From: Paenibacillus albiflavus
GTDB taxonomy: Bacteria; Bacillota; Bacilli; Paenibacillales; NBRC-103111
Reading direction: 5' to 3'
Length of the DNA stretch: 64,000 nt
NCBI RefSeq assembly: GCF_004344915.1
Contig: NZ_SKFG01000001.1
Coordinates: 186,001-250,000 of the forward strand
Shown: positions 16,340 to 25,647 of the stretch, piece after piece
Position numbering within the stretch: position 1 is the first letter of the stretch
Layout of the letters: each line of letters starts with the position of its first letter
Translations under genes and position numbers: made by a program
Notes under the pieces: generated by a model
Told to the model about the DNA's origin: nothing
Seen by the model: only the letters and a program-made list of their open reading frames with translations
Database searches by the model: none

Positions 16340-18370
16340 TTATATCCACAAATGAACAACTAGATCAATCAATTTAATGCCAATGAATGGTGCGATAATA
16401 CCGCCAAGACCATAGACTAGTAAATTTCGACTGAGCAGTTTATTAGCACTCATCGGCTTGTAGGATACACCTTTCATCGCAAGCGGGATCAAGATCGGAA
16501 TAATGATCGCGTTAAAAATAAGCGCAGATAGAATAGCGGATTTAGGGCTTCCAAGCGACATAATATTAAGCGCATGAAGCTCCGGAATCGCAAGCATGAA
16601 CATCGCAGGAATGATAGCAAAATATTTGGCAATATCGTTCGCAATACTGAATGTAGTTAATGCACCGCGTGTCATAAGCAGTTGTTTGCCAATCGCGACA
16701 ACTTCAATTATTTTGGATGGGTCAGAATCAAGGTCGATCATATTCGCTGCTTCCTTCGCAGAGACTGTACCGCTATTCATAGCCAATCCAACATCCGCTT
16801 GTGCAAGTGCCGGGGCATCGTTCGTCCCATCACCTGTCATTGCAACGAGCTTGCCTTCGGCTTGCTCTCTGCGGATTACCGCAATCTTATCCTCTGGCTT
16901 ACTCTCTGCAATGAAATCGTCTACGCCTGCTTCCCTTGCAATCGTTGCTGCTGTAAGCGGATTATCGCCTGTACACATGATCGTCTTAATCCCCATTTGA
17001 CGAAGCTGCCCAAACCGTTCACGCATCCCTGGCTTAACCGTATCTTTCAGATAAATCAATCCAACAATCTCGTTGCCAATAGCTACTGCAAGTGGGGTAC
17101 CACCAGCTGAAGCAATCACATTACTCTTCATATCTAAGTCAGTGGGTACTTCTCCACCATGCGCTGTTACCCAAGTCTTCACGGCATCAACAGCACCTTT
17201 ACGTACCAATCTCCCATCTGATAAATCAATCCCACTCATTCTAGTTTCTGCTTTGAACTCAATAAACTCACCACCATCAGCTACCTCAGCATGATACGTA
17301 AAGCCTTCTTTTTTCATAAGCTCAAGCACCGATCTGCCTTCAGGTGTATCGTCTTTGAGTGAGCTAATAGCTGCCCACTCTCCCACTGTCTGAACAGAAT
17401 GATTTCCTACTGGAACGAGTTCACTAGCCATCCGATTCCCGAATGTAATCGTTCCGGTCTTATCCAGGATCATCGTATTAATATCACCAGAGGCTTCAAC
17501 TGCTTTACCTGACATCGCCAGCACATTGAATTGTGTCACTCGATCCATCCCTGCAATCCCAATCGCAGATAAGAGTCCGCCAATAGTCGTTGGGATTAAA
17601 CATACAAGCAAAGAGATCAAGACAGGTATTTCGAGTTCAATTCCGATGTATTTAGCAATTGGCGCTAGTGTTACAACAACGATTAGGAAGATTAGAGTCA
17701 ACGTCGTTAGCAGTGTGTTGAGCGCTATTTCATTCGGCGTTTGCTGACGCTTAGCTCCTTCAACAAGTGAAATCATCCGATCGATAAAGGATTCACCGGG
17801 ATCACTCATTATTCGTACTTTGATGCGGTCACTGACAACACGTGTACCACCTGTCACTGAACTAAAATCTCCGCCTGCTTCCTTAATCACGGGTGCAGAT
17901 TCCCCCGTAATCGCAGATTCATCGACAGAGGCTAAGCCTTCAATTACTTCTCCATCCCCTGGAATCATCTCTCCTTGTGAGACGATGACAATATCGCCTT
18001 TACGCAACTCTGTTGATGGCACTACTTTTATCCCATTGCCATTTACTTTATTCGCTATAATTTCTTTTTTCGATTTTTTCAGTGAATTTGCTTGTGCTTT
18101 ACCACGACCTTCTGCTAGCGCCTCAGCAAAATTCGCGAACAGAATCGTAATGAATAAGACCAAAAATACGACGAAGTTAAAGCCAACACTATCCTCGGTA
18201 CCAAAATACCCAGAGAAGATAGTCATCATGAGAACGACAAACGTTCCAACTTCAACGACGAACATGACTGGATTCTTCATCATCGTCATGGGATTTAATT
18301 TGATCAAACTATCTTTTAACGCATGTAAATACATGCTTCTTGTTATCATCTTTTTTCTCTGTGAGCTCAT
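16340..18370 (-). CDS. kdpB: Potassium-transporting ATPase ATP-binding subunit KdpB
   Basis: 676 aa from ATG 18370, which follows GAGGTGG; a longer ORF begins five codons earlier inside this RBS. P-type ATPase landmarks: TGES in the actuator domain, phosphorylated Asp in [13 protein letters not shown], the KdpB nucleotide-binding region, and [25 protein letters not shown]. It hydrolyses ATP to drive K+ import through KdpA. It starts 19 bp after the kdpA stop. Confidence 0.97.
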   Translation of the reverse strand: MSSQRKKMITRSMYLHALKDSLIKLNPMTMMKNPVMFVVEVGTFVVLMMTIFSGYFGTEDSVGFNFVVFLVLFITILFANFAEALAEGRGKAQANSLKKSKKEIIANKVNGNGIKVVPSTELRKGDIVIVSQGEMIPGDGEVIEGLASVDESAITGESAPVIKEAGGDFSSVTGGTRVVSDRIKVRIMSDPGESFIDRMISLVEGAKRQQTPNEIALNTLLTTLTLIFLIVVVTLAPIAKYIGIELEIPVLISLLVCLIPTTIGGLLSAIGIAGMDRVTQFNVLAMSGKAVEASGDINTMILDKTGTITFGNRMASELVPVGNHSVQTVGEWAAISSLKDDTPEGRSVLELMKKEGFTYHAEVADGGEFIEFKAETRMSGIDLSDGRLVRKGAVDAVKTWVTAHGGEVPTDLDMKSNVIASAGGTPLAVAIGNEIVGLIYLKDTVKPGMRERFGQLRQMGIKTIMCTGDNPLTAATIAREAGVDDFIAESKPEDKIAVIRREQAEGKLVAMTGDGTNDAPALAQADVGLAMNSGTVSAKEAANMIDLDSDPSKIIEVVAIGKQLLMTRGALTTFSIANDIAKYFAIIPAMFMLAIPELHALNIMSLGSPKSAILSALIFNAIIIPILIPLAMKGVSYKPMSANKLLSRNLLVYGLGGIIAPFIGIKLIDLVVHLWI

Positions 18371-18389
18371 CACAATCCACCTCATCTAA

Positions 18390-20069
18390 CTAACGTAATG
18401 TTAACCATTCAGCTACTGGCCCTAATACAATTACTGGTAAGAACGTTAAAGCACCAATTACGAGAACAATCGCAATCAGTAGTCCCATAAACATACGATT
18501 GTCTGTACGGAACGTCCCTATTGTCTCAGGCACCCATTGCTTTTTGACAAGAGATCCTGCAACTGCAAGCAAAGCAATGATCGAAATGTATCTACCCAGC
18601 AGCATGACTATGCCTGTTGTTATATTCCAGAACGGTGTATTATTACCTAATCCTGCAAAGCCTGAACCGTTATTGGCAGCAGATGAGGTGTATTCATATA
18701 ACACCTGGGTAATGCCGTGATAACCTGGATTGCTAATTGCTGATGTGCCTAGATCCGTTACCAATGCAATCGCAGTAGGGGCCAAAATGATAAATGGGTG
18801 AACCAAGATCGCAATCGCAATTAGCTTCATTTCACGTGGTTCTATTTTGCGACCTAAGAACTCAGGTGTACGTCCTACCATTAAGCCTGCGATGAACACG
18901 GTCAGCATGGCATACATCAGCATGTTCACAAGGCCGACTCCATCACCGCCGAACACACTGTTTAGCATCATTAAGCCGAGTGGAACGATACTACCGAGTG
19001 GTGTTAAGGTGTCATGCATGTTATTGACCGACCCAGTTGTTGCTGCTGTTGTAACCGTAGTGAATAATGCCGACTGTGGAATACCAAATCGAACTTCTTT
19101 CCCTTCCATGCTGCCTTGACTTACATCCATACCCAGTGAGCTAATCGCAGGATTTGGCTGACTTTCGGCATAGTAAGCAAGTGATAAGAAACAAGTAAAT
19201 AAGATCATCATTGCACCAAAAATAATCCAACCTTGCTTCTGATTCTTCGCAAATCTACCAAATGTATACGTTAATGCGGCTGGTATGCTCCACATTAATA
19301 GAATCTCGAGCACGTTTGTTAATGGATTTGGATTCTCAAACGGATGCGCTGAGTTAACCCCAAAGAAACCACCGCCGTTCGTACCCAAGTGCTTAATTGA
19401 TTCAAGAGAAGCAACGGGTCCTATTGCAATCTGCTGCGTATGTCCATCAATGGTCGTCGCTTGAATCGTCGGACTTAGTGTTTGTGGTACATGAAGTGCT
19501 ACTAAAACGAGAGTTGCTACAAGAGCAATTGGAAGCAATAGACGAACATGTGCTTTGACAAAATCCTCGAAGAAATTGCCTAAAGTCTTCCCTTTGCTTG
19601 TTATTCCTCTAATAAAAGCAATCGCCACAACAATCCCAGTTGCTGCCGATGCGAACATCATCATGATAATGACTGCTATTTGCGCTAAATAGGATAGCCC
19701 TGTCTCACCACTGTAATGCTGCAAATTGGTATTCGTCATGAAACTGACGATTGTATTAAACGTTAATGTTGGTTCCATATTCGTAATGCCGTTAGGGTTG
19801 AGCGGCAGCCCGCTCTGCCATCTTAAGATGCAGTACCCGATCGCTACGAGTACGATGTTGACGATAATTAAGCTCAAAGCGTACTTCTTCCAAGTCATTG
19901 CTGAATGATTTTTTAATCCGATAATTTTATAAATGACCTTCTCAATTGGTCCAAAAACACGATCCGTACGATTCGACTCATTCGAGAAAATATGATAGAT
20001 ATAAGTGCCTAATGGCTTTACGATTAAAATCAGTAAAACCATTACGACGATAATCTGCAGCACGCCCAT
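18390..20069 (-). CDS. kdpA: Potassium-transporting ATPase channel subunit KdpA
   Basis: 559 aa, about ten membrane helices, ATG 20069 with RBS GGGGGAAG. The K+ selectivity-filter-like loops are visible (for example NLQHYSGETGLSYLAQ, GTNGGGFFGVNSAHPFENPNP, GTSAISNPGYHGITQVLYEYTSSAANNGSGFAGLGNN). KdpA belongs to the superfamily of K+ transporters and selects K+ for the pump. The nearby riboswitches imply control by c-di-AMP. Confidence 0.97.
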   Translation of the reverse strand: MGVLQIIVVMVLLILIVKPLGTYIYHIFSNESNRTDRVFGPIEKVIYKIIGLKNHSAMTWKKYALSLIIVNIVLVAIGYCILRWQSGLPLNPNGITNMEPTLTFNTIVSFMTNTNLQHYSGETGLSYLAQIAVIIMMMFASAATGIVVAIAFIRGITSKGKTLGNFFEDFVKAHVRLLLPIALVATLVLVALHVPQTLSPTIQATTIDGHTQQIAIGPVASLESIKHLGTNGGGFFGVNSAHPFENPNPLTNVLEILLMWSIPAALTYTFGRFAKNQKQGWIIFGAMMILFTCFLSLAYYAESQPNPAISSLGMDVSQGSMEGKEVRFGIPQSALFTTVTTAATTGSVNNMHDTLTPLGSIVPLGLMMLNSVFGGDGVGLVNMLMYAMLTVFIAGLMVGRTPEFLGRKIEPREMKLIAIAILVHPFIILAPTAIALVTDLGTSAISNPGYHGITQVLYEYTSSAANNGSGFAGLGNNTPFWNITTGIVMLLGRYISIIALLAVAGSLVKKQWVPETIGTFRTDNRMFMGLLIAIVLVIGALTFLPVIVLGPVAEWLTLR

Positions 20070-20087
20070 GTGACTTCCCCCTATAAA

Positions 20088-20195
20088 TTAGAACTTCTCT
20101 TCATTTCCCTCAATCAATCGATTACACCATGCAAGGAATGCGAATAATCCTCCGAATATCCCTGATAGAATAAGAACCATATATAAATCATTCAT
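20088..20195 (-). CDS. 35-residue membrane peptide before kdpA (KdpF position)
   Basis: A short ORF (MNDLYMVLILSGIFGGLFAF..., 35 aa) starts with ATG 20195 behind GGAGGG (20208-20203) and ends 18 bp before kdpA. One hydrophobic helix, then AWCNRLIEGNEEKF. Position and size match KdpF, a lipid-like stabiliser of the pump, but the sequence with Gly-rich helix and CNRLIEG resembles the other small ORF often found before kdpA rather than classical KdpF. It overlaps the preceding ORF by 8 bp. Confidence 0.78.
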   Translation of the reverse strand: MNDLYMVLILSGIFGGLFAFLAWCNRLIEGNEEKF

Positions 20196-20604
20196 CTCTA
20201 TTCCCTCCAGATTTCAATAAGAAAGATACATCATCGCTATGGGTATAGATCACATAATTCGCTCCAAGTCTCTTATATACCAGTCTTGGGTTAAAGCTAT
20301 GCGTGATGACGTAAATGGGTTTAGATGTCCAGCTGCGGCACATTTGAATGTATCGGCAGCATAGATTAAAGCTATTTTCGAACAAATACACACTGCCAAT
20401 CGGTGATTCAGGAATAAGCCATGTATCATATTCACCGCTTTTTACCGTTATAATGGAAGAGGTTCCTAGCTTGCGAAGTCTACCACTATCATTCTTGTTG
20501 TTCGTCAATGCTGCGAATGCTATGCCTTGTTGTTTCAATTCCTTTATGAAATTCTCACCTGCACAATTAGGGGCTGCAACGAGAATAACTTCTTGTTTTT
20601 GCAC
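20188..20604 (-). CDS. Unknown Rossmann-like protein, first gene of the kdp operon
   Basis: 138 aa from GTG 20604, with AGGAGG (20618-20613) at 8-nt spacing. The longest ORF would begin at 20652 inside the U-tract of the upstream terminator, so GTG is preferred. Alternating beta-alpha pattern (EVILVAAPNCAGENFIKELKQQGIAFAALTNN, TSSIITV, SVYLFENS, KPIYVITHSF, ANYVIYTHSDD) suggests a small nucleotide-binding or receiver-like alpha/beta fold; the start vaguely recalls TrkA-N/RCK but lacks GxGxxG. Not recognised. Its place between the riboswitches and kdpF-kdpA predicts a role in K+ homeostasis. Confidence 0.72.
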   Translation of the reverse strand: MQKQEVILVAAPNCAGENFIKELKQQGIAFAALTNNKNDSGRLRKLGTSSIITVKSGEYDTWLIPESPIGSVYLFENSFNLCCRYIQMCRSWTSKPIYVITHSFNPRLVYKRLGANYVIYTHSDDVSFLLKSGGNRDE

Positions 20605-20649
20605 GTTAATTTCCTCCTGTATTTTTCGGCAGCAAAGACTTTCTTGCAT

Positions 20650-20689
20650 CATAAAAAGCCGCTAGGAAAGGAACCTTTCCTGCGGCTTT
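20650..20689 (-). terminator. Riboswitch-linked terminator before the kdp operon
   Basis: Arms AAAGCCGC/GCGGCTTT and AGGAAAG/CTTTCCT with a four-base loop form a very stable hairpin (20655-20689), followed on the minus strand by five U residues. It lies between riboswitch copy A and the first gene, as expected for a c-di-AMP OFF switch. Confidence 0.85.
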
Positions 20690-20710
20690 AAATAAGATCA
20701 CGGTCACAAG

Positions 20711-20811
20711 AAGAAACGGCTTCGCCGTCCTTATAGGACGGATGCGTTTCTTAAGGTATACTTAAGAATTTATTAGCCTTGCGATATAAATTCTTATATA
20801 CCAATAAATAA
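20711..20811 (-). promoter_or_regulatory. Leader stems between riboswitch A and its terminator
   Basis: Two further hairpins lie in the leader. One (20711-20752) pairs AAGAAACG with CGTTTCTT around CCGTCC/GGACGG. The other (20754-20811) pairs GGTATA/TATACC and AAGAATTTA/TAAATTCTT. The CGAAGCCG segment of the first could pair with the terminator's CGGCTT arm and act as antiterminator. That pairing is an inference. Confidence 0.5.
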
Positions 20812-20847
20812 CCGTGTCTAATCGCACGAAATTGTTGCCTCTCTTGG

Positions 20848-21004
20848 TACGCTTACGAGGTTAGCTGTCGGATTCGGGCGTAAGAGTCGCCCTACTTGAA
20901 CTTATTCTTGTGAGAATTAAGTACAAGATTCACCCCATGATGGCAATTAATGCAGCACCGATTGGTTCCCCCGTTCTTCAGTATGATTCCGAAGACTCAG
21001 CGAT
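20848..21004 (-). ncRNA. c-di-AMP riboswitch (ydaO/yuaA class), copy A
   Basis: The minus strand carries the conserved ydaO blocks in order: GGGGGAACCAA, GGGGTGAATCTTGTAC, GTAGGGCGACTCT, CCCGAATCCG and CAGCTAACCTCG, closed by CGCT/AGCG (P1). This class binds c-di-AMP and turns transcription off. It is the copy nearer to the kdp operon and is followed by the 20650-20689 terminator. Confidence 0.93.
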
Positions 21005-21065
21005 AAAGAACTACAATTGCTTATTCGTTTTCATAAATAGTCTACTTTTTTCATAAAAGGTCATA

Positions 21066-21097
21066 AGAAAACCACAGAGTCATTATTCCCTGTGGTC
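21066..21097 (-). terminator. Terminator-like hairpin between the two riboswitches
   Basis: Minus-strand arms ACCACAG and CTGTGGT with a 12-nt loop are followed by TTTTC. It would let riboswitch B stop transcription before riboswitch A is made. Confidence 0.65.
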
Positions 21098-21180
21098 GCT
21101 CTATACGATCACAAGCCTCATCATCCTCTCGATTTAGCAGGAACACGGTTGTAAAAAATATTCGTTCCTGTACTTAGTAC

Positions 21181-21340
21181 TACGCTGTCGAGGTTAGCTG
21201 ACGGATTCGGGCGGTGAGAGTCGCCCTACCTGTACATGAAGTACAAGATTCACCCCAATCGGCAAGAGCATGACTCTCACATCATGATCACTTACCTTGT
21301 TTGGTTCCCCCGATCCCCTATAGAAGGAGATTAAGCGCTT
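21181..21340 (-). ncRNA. c-di-AMP riboswitch (ydaO/yuaA class), copy B
   Basis: Same conserved blocks on the minus strand: GCGCTTAATC, CGGGGGAACCAAAC, GGGGTGAATCTTGTAC, GTAGGGCGACTCTC, CCCGAATCCGTCAGCTAACC and closing AGCG. It is the promoter-proximal copy, about 176 bases upstream of copy A and in the same orientation. Confidence 0.94.
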
Positions 21341-21378
21341 AGCAATCTGAAGCTTAAACAATTCAAATTATGAAATGA

Positions 21379-21407
21379 ATATTACTCTTGGCAAAGATTC
21401 TTGTAAA
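21379..21407 (-). promoter_or_regulatory. Promoter of the kdp riboswitch leader
   Basis: -35 TTTACA (21407-21402), 17-bp spacer, -10 TAATAT (21384-21379) on the minus strand. Transcription would start near 21372, about 30 bases before riboswitch B, giving a leader of roughly 770 nt. Confidence 0.7.
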
Positions 21408-21574
21408 GTGAACCCAATCACAATAGAACGCCAAATAAGAATATTTTGGAATGCATATTGTGGTTGTTCCATCACGCATATACAATTAGCTCACTCTATC
21501 TCACGATCTCATCATTTTGCATTGTTGCGAGAAAAAAGGGGCGATGATATGATTTGTTCATTCTGTCTGCACAA

Positions 21575-21624
21575 GAAAAAGCCCAAATTATGAAACTTAA
21601 CAGCGTTTCAAATAACTTGGGCTT
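21575..21624 (-). terminator. Terminator after the DinG-like gene
   Basis: Arms AAGCCCAA and TTGGGCTT extended by TTAT..GAAAC/GTTTC..ATAA, followed on the minus strand by TTTTTC. Lies just after the stop at 21639. Confidence 0.85.
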
Positions 21625-21638
21625 ATGGATTGGTCTAT

Positions 21639-23588
21639 TTAGAAGCTTACACCTTTAGGGATAATCTCTTTAATTTTCTCGCGGACGAATTCATTATCAT
21701 GCAATTCCTGACCTAATATCGATACACTTCCTCGATCCTCTCTTGATCGAATCAGTCTGCCAATACCCTGTCTTAGACGAAGGAGCATATAGGGCATATC
21801 AACCTCTTTAAAGGAGTCATCAGCCGCCTTACGCTTAGCAGCGAATACAGGATCATTCGGCGGAAAAGGCAACGACCAAATAATCACATTAGATAAAGAA
21901 GGTCCAGGAATATCCAGTCCTTCCCATAACGTAACAGCACATAGAATACTGTTCTCATCCTCTTGGAACGCAGCGATCAAATGACTAATTTCCTGATCAC
22001 CTTCGAATAGCAGATGATACTTAGAGCATGACTCATCCTTCAACAAAATTTGTTTGAACTGCTTCAATTCTTCCTTGGAATTAAAGAGGACTAATGCCTT
22101 TCCATCTGACTCTTTGAGCAATTGGATGGCTGTGCTCGCCTTCTGCACGAACAATTGAGTTTCAGTTGAATTAGTGTCTAGCTTCGGAGCGATAAGCTTC
22201 ATTTGTTCCTCATAATCGTATGGTGACGGCACAGACATCGATAAGTAGGATTTGATTCCTAAATTATCCGCTACATACTCAAATGAACCATCAAGCGATA
22301 ACGTCGCTGAAGAGAAGACGACAGGCATTTTTTGTGAAAAAACATGTTCCTCCAGTACTTCTTTGACCATTTTGGGCATGATAACGAGCGTTAATCCATT
22401 CGCATCTTCGATAAGCCATGAAATTAATTGATCTTTGCCGTTATACAAGCTTAATGCGAGACCAATCATCTCCAGATGCTCTTCTACAATACGCAACTGA
22501 TACTCGTCCAGTGTAAATATGCCACTTTCAAACACTAATTCCTCTTCAATTTGCCCAATTGTACTTTTAAACTTATTAATCACATTAACTAATTCGTCGG
22601 TATAAATGATTTCTTTGCGATCCGATCCTCTGACTGCTACACTATTGCGGCCTAACAACTCAAACATGTGCTCACCGAGCGAAATAGCTTCCTCAATCGT
22701 CCAAGCCAGCTCTTCCCTAACCTCACCTTGTAATAAGCGGGTAATGATTTCTTCAAATACGTTATGTTTGAGCTTGTACGTCAATGCTTTTTGCGCTGCA
22801 GCTTCGAGCAAATGCCCTTCATCGAACACAACTGAGCTATGATCTGGTAATAAAGGAAGCTGACCTTCTCTCTTACGTCCTTCGTAGGTCCAAACATGTT
22901 CCATATAGAAATCATGAGAGCAAATAATAATATCCGCCGCTTTGCGGTAATGATCTCGCGATAATGTCTGACCGCAGCGATGTCTTGCATCACAAACTAG
23001 ACAGTCTTGAAACACATCCCAGTTCATTTGATTCCATTGATCGTCGTTAAGCTCCTTATAATCCTTGCGATCCCCATAATGATAAAAGCTCTGCAAGGCT
23101 CCGCTAACGTGAACAAACTCGGGCAAATCATCGTAAATATCTTGATATAACTCGGCTTCTTCGCTTTTGGTTCGAGCGATATCCAGTTTATTCAAGCATA
23201 CATACTGATCTGGTGATTTCCCAAGTCTTACATCAATATTCATATTTAAATGCTTCGCAAGCTTGGCGATATCTCCTTCAGGCTTAACCAGCTGCTCAAT
23301 CAAGGATTCGTCAGCACATGCGATAATCGCAGGCTTACCGATATGCCGCGCGTAACAAATCGTATATAGCAAATAAACGAGCGTTTTACCTGTGCCAACA
23401 CCCGCTTCAGCAAATATGGTCTTTTTCTCTGCAAAAGCTCTTTCTAATTGAAAAGCCATGTAAATTTGTTCATCTCTAATTTCAAAGCCAACTTCAGGCA
23501 ATACTTCATAGAATACGTCTGCCACAAAATCACTTACCTGCTGCACAAACGATTCGGATGGCTTATAAGCAAAAGGATACTGTTTCAC
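21639..23588 (-). CDS. DinG/XPD-like ATP-dependent DNA helicase with Fe-S cluster
   Basis: 649 aa superfamily 2 helicase. Walker A EAGVGTGKT (about 61-69), a Cys set between Walker A and B (YVCLNK, then CLVCDARHRCG) that would hold a 4Fe-4S cluster, DEGH (DEAH box), VVFSSATL, and motif VI QGIGRLIRSREDRG. XPD-like helicases unwind DNA 5' to 3'; relatives are DinG and YoaA. It lacks an exonuclease domain, unlike Bacillus DinG. Role in repair is inferred from the family. It stands as a single gene. Confidence 0.9.
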   Translation of the reverse strand: MKQYPFAYKPSESFVQQVSDFVADVFYEVLPEVGFEIRDEQIYMAFQLERAFAEKKTIFAEAGVGTGKTLVYLLYTICYARHIGKPAIIACADESLIEQLVKPEGDIAKLAKHLNMNIDVRLGKSPDQYVCLNKLDIARTKSEEAELYQDIYDDLPEFVHVSGALQSFYHYGDRKDYKELNDDQWNQMNWDVFQDCLVCDARHRCGQTLSRDHYRKAADIIICSHDFYMEHVWTYEGRKREGQLPLLPDHSSVVFDEGHLLEAAAQKALTYKLKHNVFEEIITRLLQGEVREELAWTIEEAISLGEHMFELLGRNSVAVRGSDRKEIIYTDELVNVINKFKSTIGQIEEELVFESGIFTLDEYQLRIVEEHLEMIGLALSLYNGKDQLISWLIEDANGLTLVIMPKMVKEVLEEHVFSQKMPVVFSSATLSLDGSFEYVADNLGIKSYLSMSVPSPYDYEEQMKLIAPKLDTNSTETQLFVQKASTAIQLLKESDGKALVLFNSKEELKQFKQILLKDESCSKYHLLFEGDQEISHLIAAFQEDENSILCAVTLWEGLDIPGPSLSNVIIWSLPFPPNDPVFAAKRKAADDSFKEVDMPYMLLRLRQGIGRLIRSREDRGSVSILGQELHDNEFVREKIKEIIPKGVSF

Positions 23589-23713
23589 TACAAATCTTTG
23601 CCCCCAATGATGATGTCTAAACTCTTATAATCGCATAACTAATGACTGAAAATCAACTAGAAAATAATTTCTATAAATAATCATCCAAAATATTGTGCAG
23701 AGCTATCATATTT

Positions 23714-23742
23714 TTGCCAATTGCATGACAAACATATAAAAT
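23714..23742 (+). promoter_or_regulatory. Promoter of the msrAB fusion gene
   Basis: -35 TTGCCA (23714-23719), 17-bp spacer, -10 TAAAAT (23737-23742), 31 bp before the start codon. Confidence 0.6.
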
Positions 23743-23773
23743 AGAACCATTGATTAACGAAGGAGGCAATAGA

Positions 23774-24739
23774 ATGACTAACCAGAACACAATTGAACAA
23801 GCGGCTTTTGCAGGTGGATGCTTCTGGTGCATGGTGTCGCCATTTGATGAACTACCAGGCATCATTAAAGTCATATCGGGATATACAGGTGGACATACTG
23901 TCAACCCAACCTATAAAGAAGTTTGTTCCGAAACAACAGGTCATTATGAGGCCGTCCAAATCACATTCGATTCGGCTATTTTCCCATACGAGAAGCTATT
24001 AGAGCTATTCTGGCAGCAGATTGACCCTACAGATGCAGGCGGACAATTCCATGACCGCGGCTCATCTTATCGGACGGCTATTTTCTATTACAATGAACGT
24101 CAAAAAGAACTTGCTGAAGCTTCCAAGCAGCTACTAGAACAAAGCGGTCGGTTCGACAAACCCATCGTTACCGAAATCATCCCTGCAGCTGAGTTCTACG
24201 AGGCAGAGGAATACCATCAGCATTTCTATCGCAAGAGCGTCGCGCATTATAAGAATTATCGCAGAGGCTCTGGCCGGGATGCCTTTATCAAACACCATTG
24301 GGAATCTCCAACTGACCGTGACGCGATTAAGCAACAATTAACATCCATGCAATATGAAGTTACTCAGAACAGTGCAACAGAGCCTCCCTTCCAGAATGAA
24401 TTTTGGGATCATCATGAAGAAGGTATCTATGTCGATATCGTTTCAGGTGAACCCCTCTTTAGCTCTTTTGATAAATTCGATTCTGGTTGCGGTTGGCCGA
24501 GCTTTACTAAACCGCTTCGTGCCCATAATGTGACGGAGCATCAGGATTTCAATCATTTCATGATTCGGACTGAAGTGCGAAGTCACGCAGGTGATTCACA
24601 TCTTGGACATGTGTTCAATGACGGTCCAGATCCGACAGGTCTTCGATATTGCATCAACTCTGCGGCGCTTAAATTCATTCCAAAGGATCAACTCGCTGAG
24701 GCGGGTTATGGCGAATATTTAACGTTATTTACGAAATAA
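23774..24739 (+). CDS. msrAB: Bifunctional peptide methionine sulfoxide reductase MsrA-MsrB
   Basis: 321 aa from ATG 23774, which has RBS AAGGAGG; the longer ORF begins in front of that site. MsrA domain first: catalytic GGCFWC with Cys16, SGYTGGH and the Glu/Tyr-rich active site. MsrB domain in the last ~140 residues: [22 protein letters not shown] and the catalytic Cys in [11 protein letters not shown]. The CxxC pairs of zinc-binding MsrB forms are absent (VSGEPLF), so it is the zinc-free type. It repairs both S- and R-methionine sulfoxide after oxidative damage. Confidence 0.95.
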   Translation: MTNQNTIEQAAFAGGCFWCMVSPFDELPGIIKVISGYTGGHTVNPTYKEVCSETTGHYEAVQITFDSAIFPYEKLLELFWQQIDPTDAGGQFHDRGSSYRTAIFYYNERQKELAEASKQLLEQSGRFDKPIVTEIIPAAEFYEAEEYHQHFYRKSVAHYKNYRRGSGRDAFIKHHWESPTDRDAIKQQLTSMQYEVTQNSATEPPFQNEFWDHHEEGIYVDIVSGEPLFSSFDKFDSGCGWPSFTKPLRAHNVTEHQDFNHFMIRTEVRSHAGDSHLGHVFNDGPDPTGLRYCINSAALKFIPKDQLAEAGYGEYLTLFTK

Positions 24740-24758
24740 CATCATTCATATAATTAAT

Positions 24759-24812
24759 ACAGCGGTAGCCATGGACGAGAATGTAAAGTCCTAGACTGCC
24801 GCTGTTTAATTG
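24759..24812. terminator. Bidirectional terminator between msrAB and MOSC gene
   Basis: Arms ACAGCGG and CCGCTGT with additional AG/CT pairing close a ~30-nt loop; TTTAATTG follows on the plus strand. Convergent genes end on both sides. Confidence 0.6.
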
Positions 24813-24840
24813 TACTATCGTTTCCCGTTAGCCCAGGAAG

Positions 24841-25569
24841 CTAACAAGATTCAATTATAACCTTGTCATTTACTTGAATTTCACCGGTTCTTATAACAGT
24901 TGCGTATATACCAAAAAAGTTATTTCGCTCTTTCACAATCGTTTTTAGGAGCGTAGAATCCATTGCAGCAGTATCAGGATTTACAGTGACTATCATACAT
25001 CTCTCACAATGCCGTTTTAATTCTAATTCCACTTCGTTTCCTATTTTTATCCGCTTACCGAACCAAGATTCTTCAACAAATGGAGTTTTATCAATTAATG
25101 AGATAAATAAGTTAGGTCGGAAACGTCTATAATCTACTTCCTGTCCCCATATTTCTTTTATCTTATTTACTGAAGCATCAGTAACAAGTTGTATATGTTC
25201 TTCTTCAATGGAGCCAAAGGGAACATAAGAAGGAGAATATTGAATTGAGGAAATAGCACGTTTCGATTTCATTTCTAATTGTTTGATTAGTTCCTCGTCT
25301 CCCCAATTGAAAACCATACCTTCTGGTGTAGTAATCTCAACATCTGGATAGTTATCTAGGTTCTCCTCTCCTACAAATCTTGCTTTATATAAAGCCATCT
25401 CCGGGAATTGTGTTATTGTCAAATACTTACCAGGTCTTGTTTCATCAAGAAAAGCATGGCTACGGTCACCATATAAACCATAGTCCATAACCCTGCTTTT
25501 TTGTAGACTTTCCCCATAGAATGATTTAACCGGATGACGAATGATTTCATTTATATAACCAATTAGCAA
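24841..25569 (-). CDS. MOSC domain-containing protein
   Basis: 242 aa. An N-terminal MOSC beta-barrel region (INEIIRHPVKSFYGESLQKSRVMDYGLYGDRSHAFLDE) precedes the MOSC domain, with RFRPNLFI and HCERCMIVTVNPDT near the C terminus. The Cys in this last motif is the one implicated in sulfur or molybdenum cofactor handling in relatives such as YiiM/YuaD and mARC. No PLP-dependent or ferredoxin partner domain is present. Exact substrate unknown. RBS before the ATG at 25569 is poor. Confidence 0.87.
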   Translation of the reverse strand: MLIGYINEIIRHPVKSFYGESLQKSRVMDYGLYGDRSHAFLDETRPGKYLTITQFPEMALYKARFVGEENLDNYPDVEITTPEGMVFNWGDEELIKQLEMKSKRAISSIQYSPSYVPFGSIEEEHIQLVTDASVNKIKEIWGQEVDYRRFRPNLFISLIDKTPFVEESWFGKRIKIGNEVELELKRHCERCMIVTVNPDTAAMDSTLLKTIVKERNNFFGIYATVIRTGEIQVNDKVIIESC

Positions 25570-25647
25570 TTGATTTCCCTACTTTCAATAATTCACTGGA
25601 ATATCTTTCAATATTACCATATTAAACTGCTCTTTAGTTGAATCCTT

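Noticed and set aside
20848..21340. The two similar ~160-bp blocks as a plain repeat or mobile element
   Set aside because: Similarity is limited to conserved ydaO riboswitch blocks; spacer loops differ, and no transposon ends are seen.
21375..21593. 72-residue reading frame on the plus strand
   Set aside because: It runs over the kdp leader promoter and the DinG terminator, has no RBS and its composition is unlike a protein.
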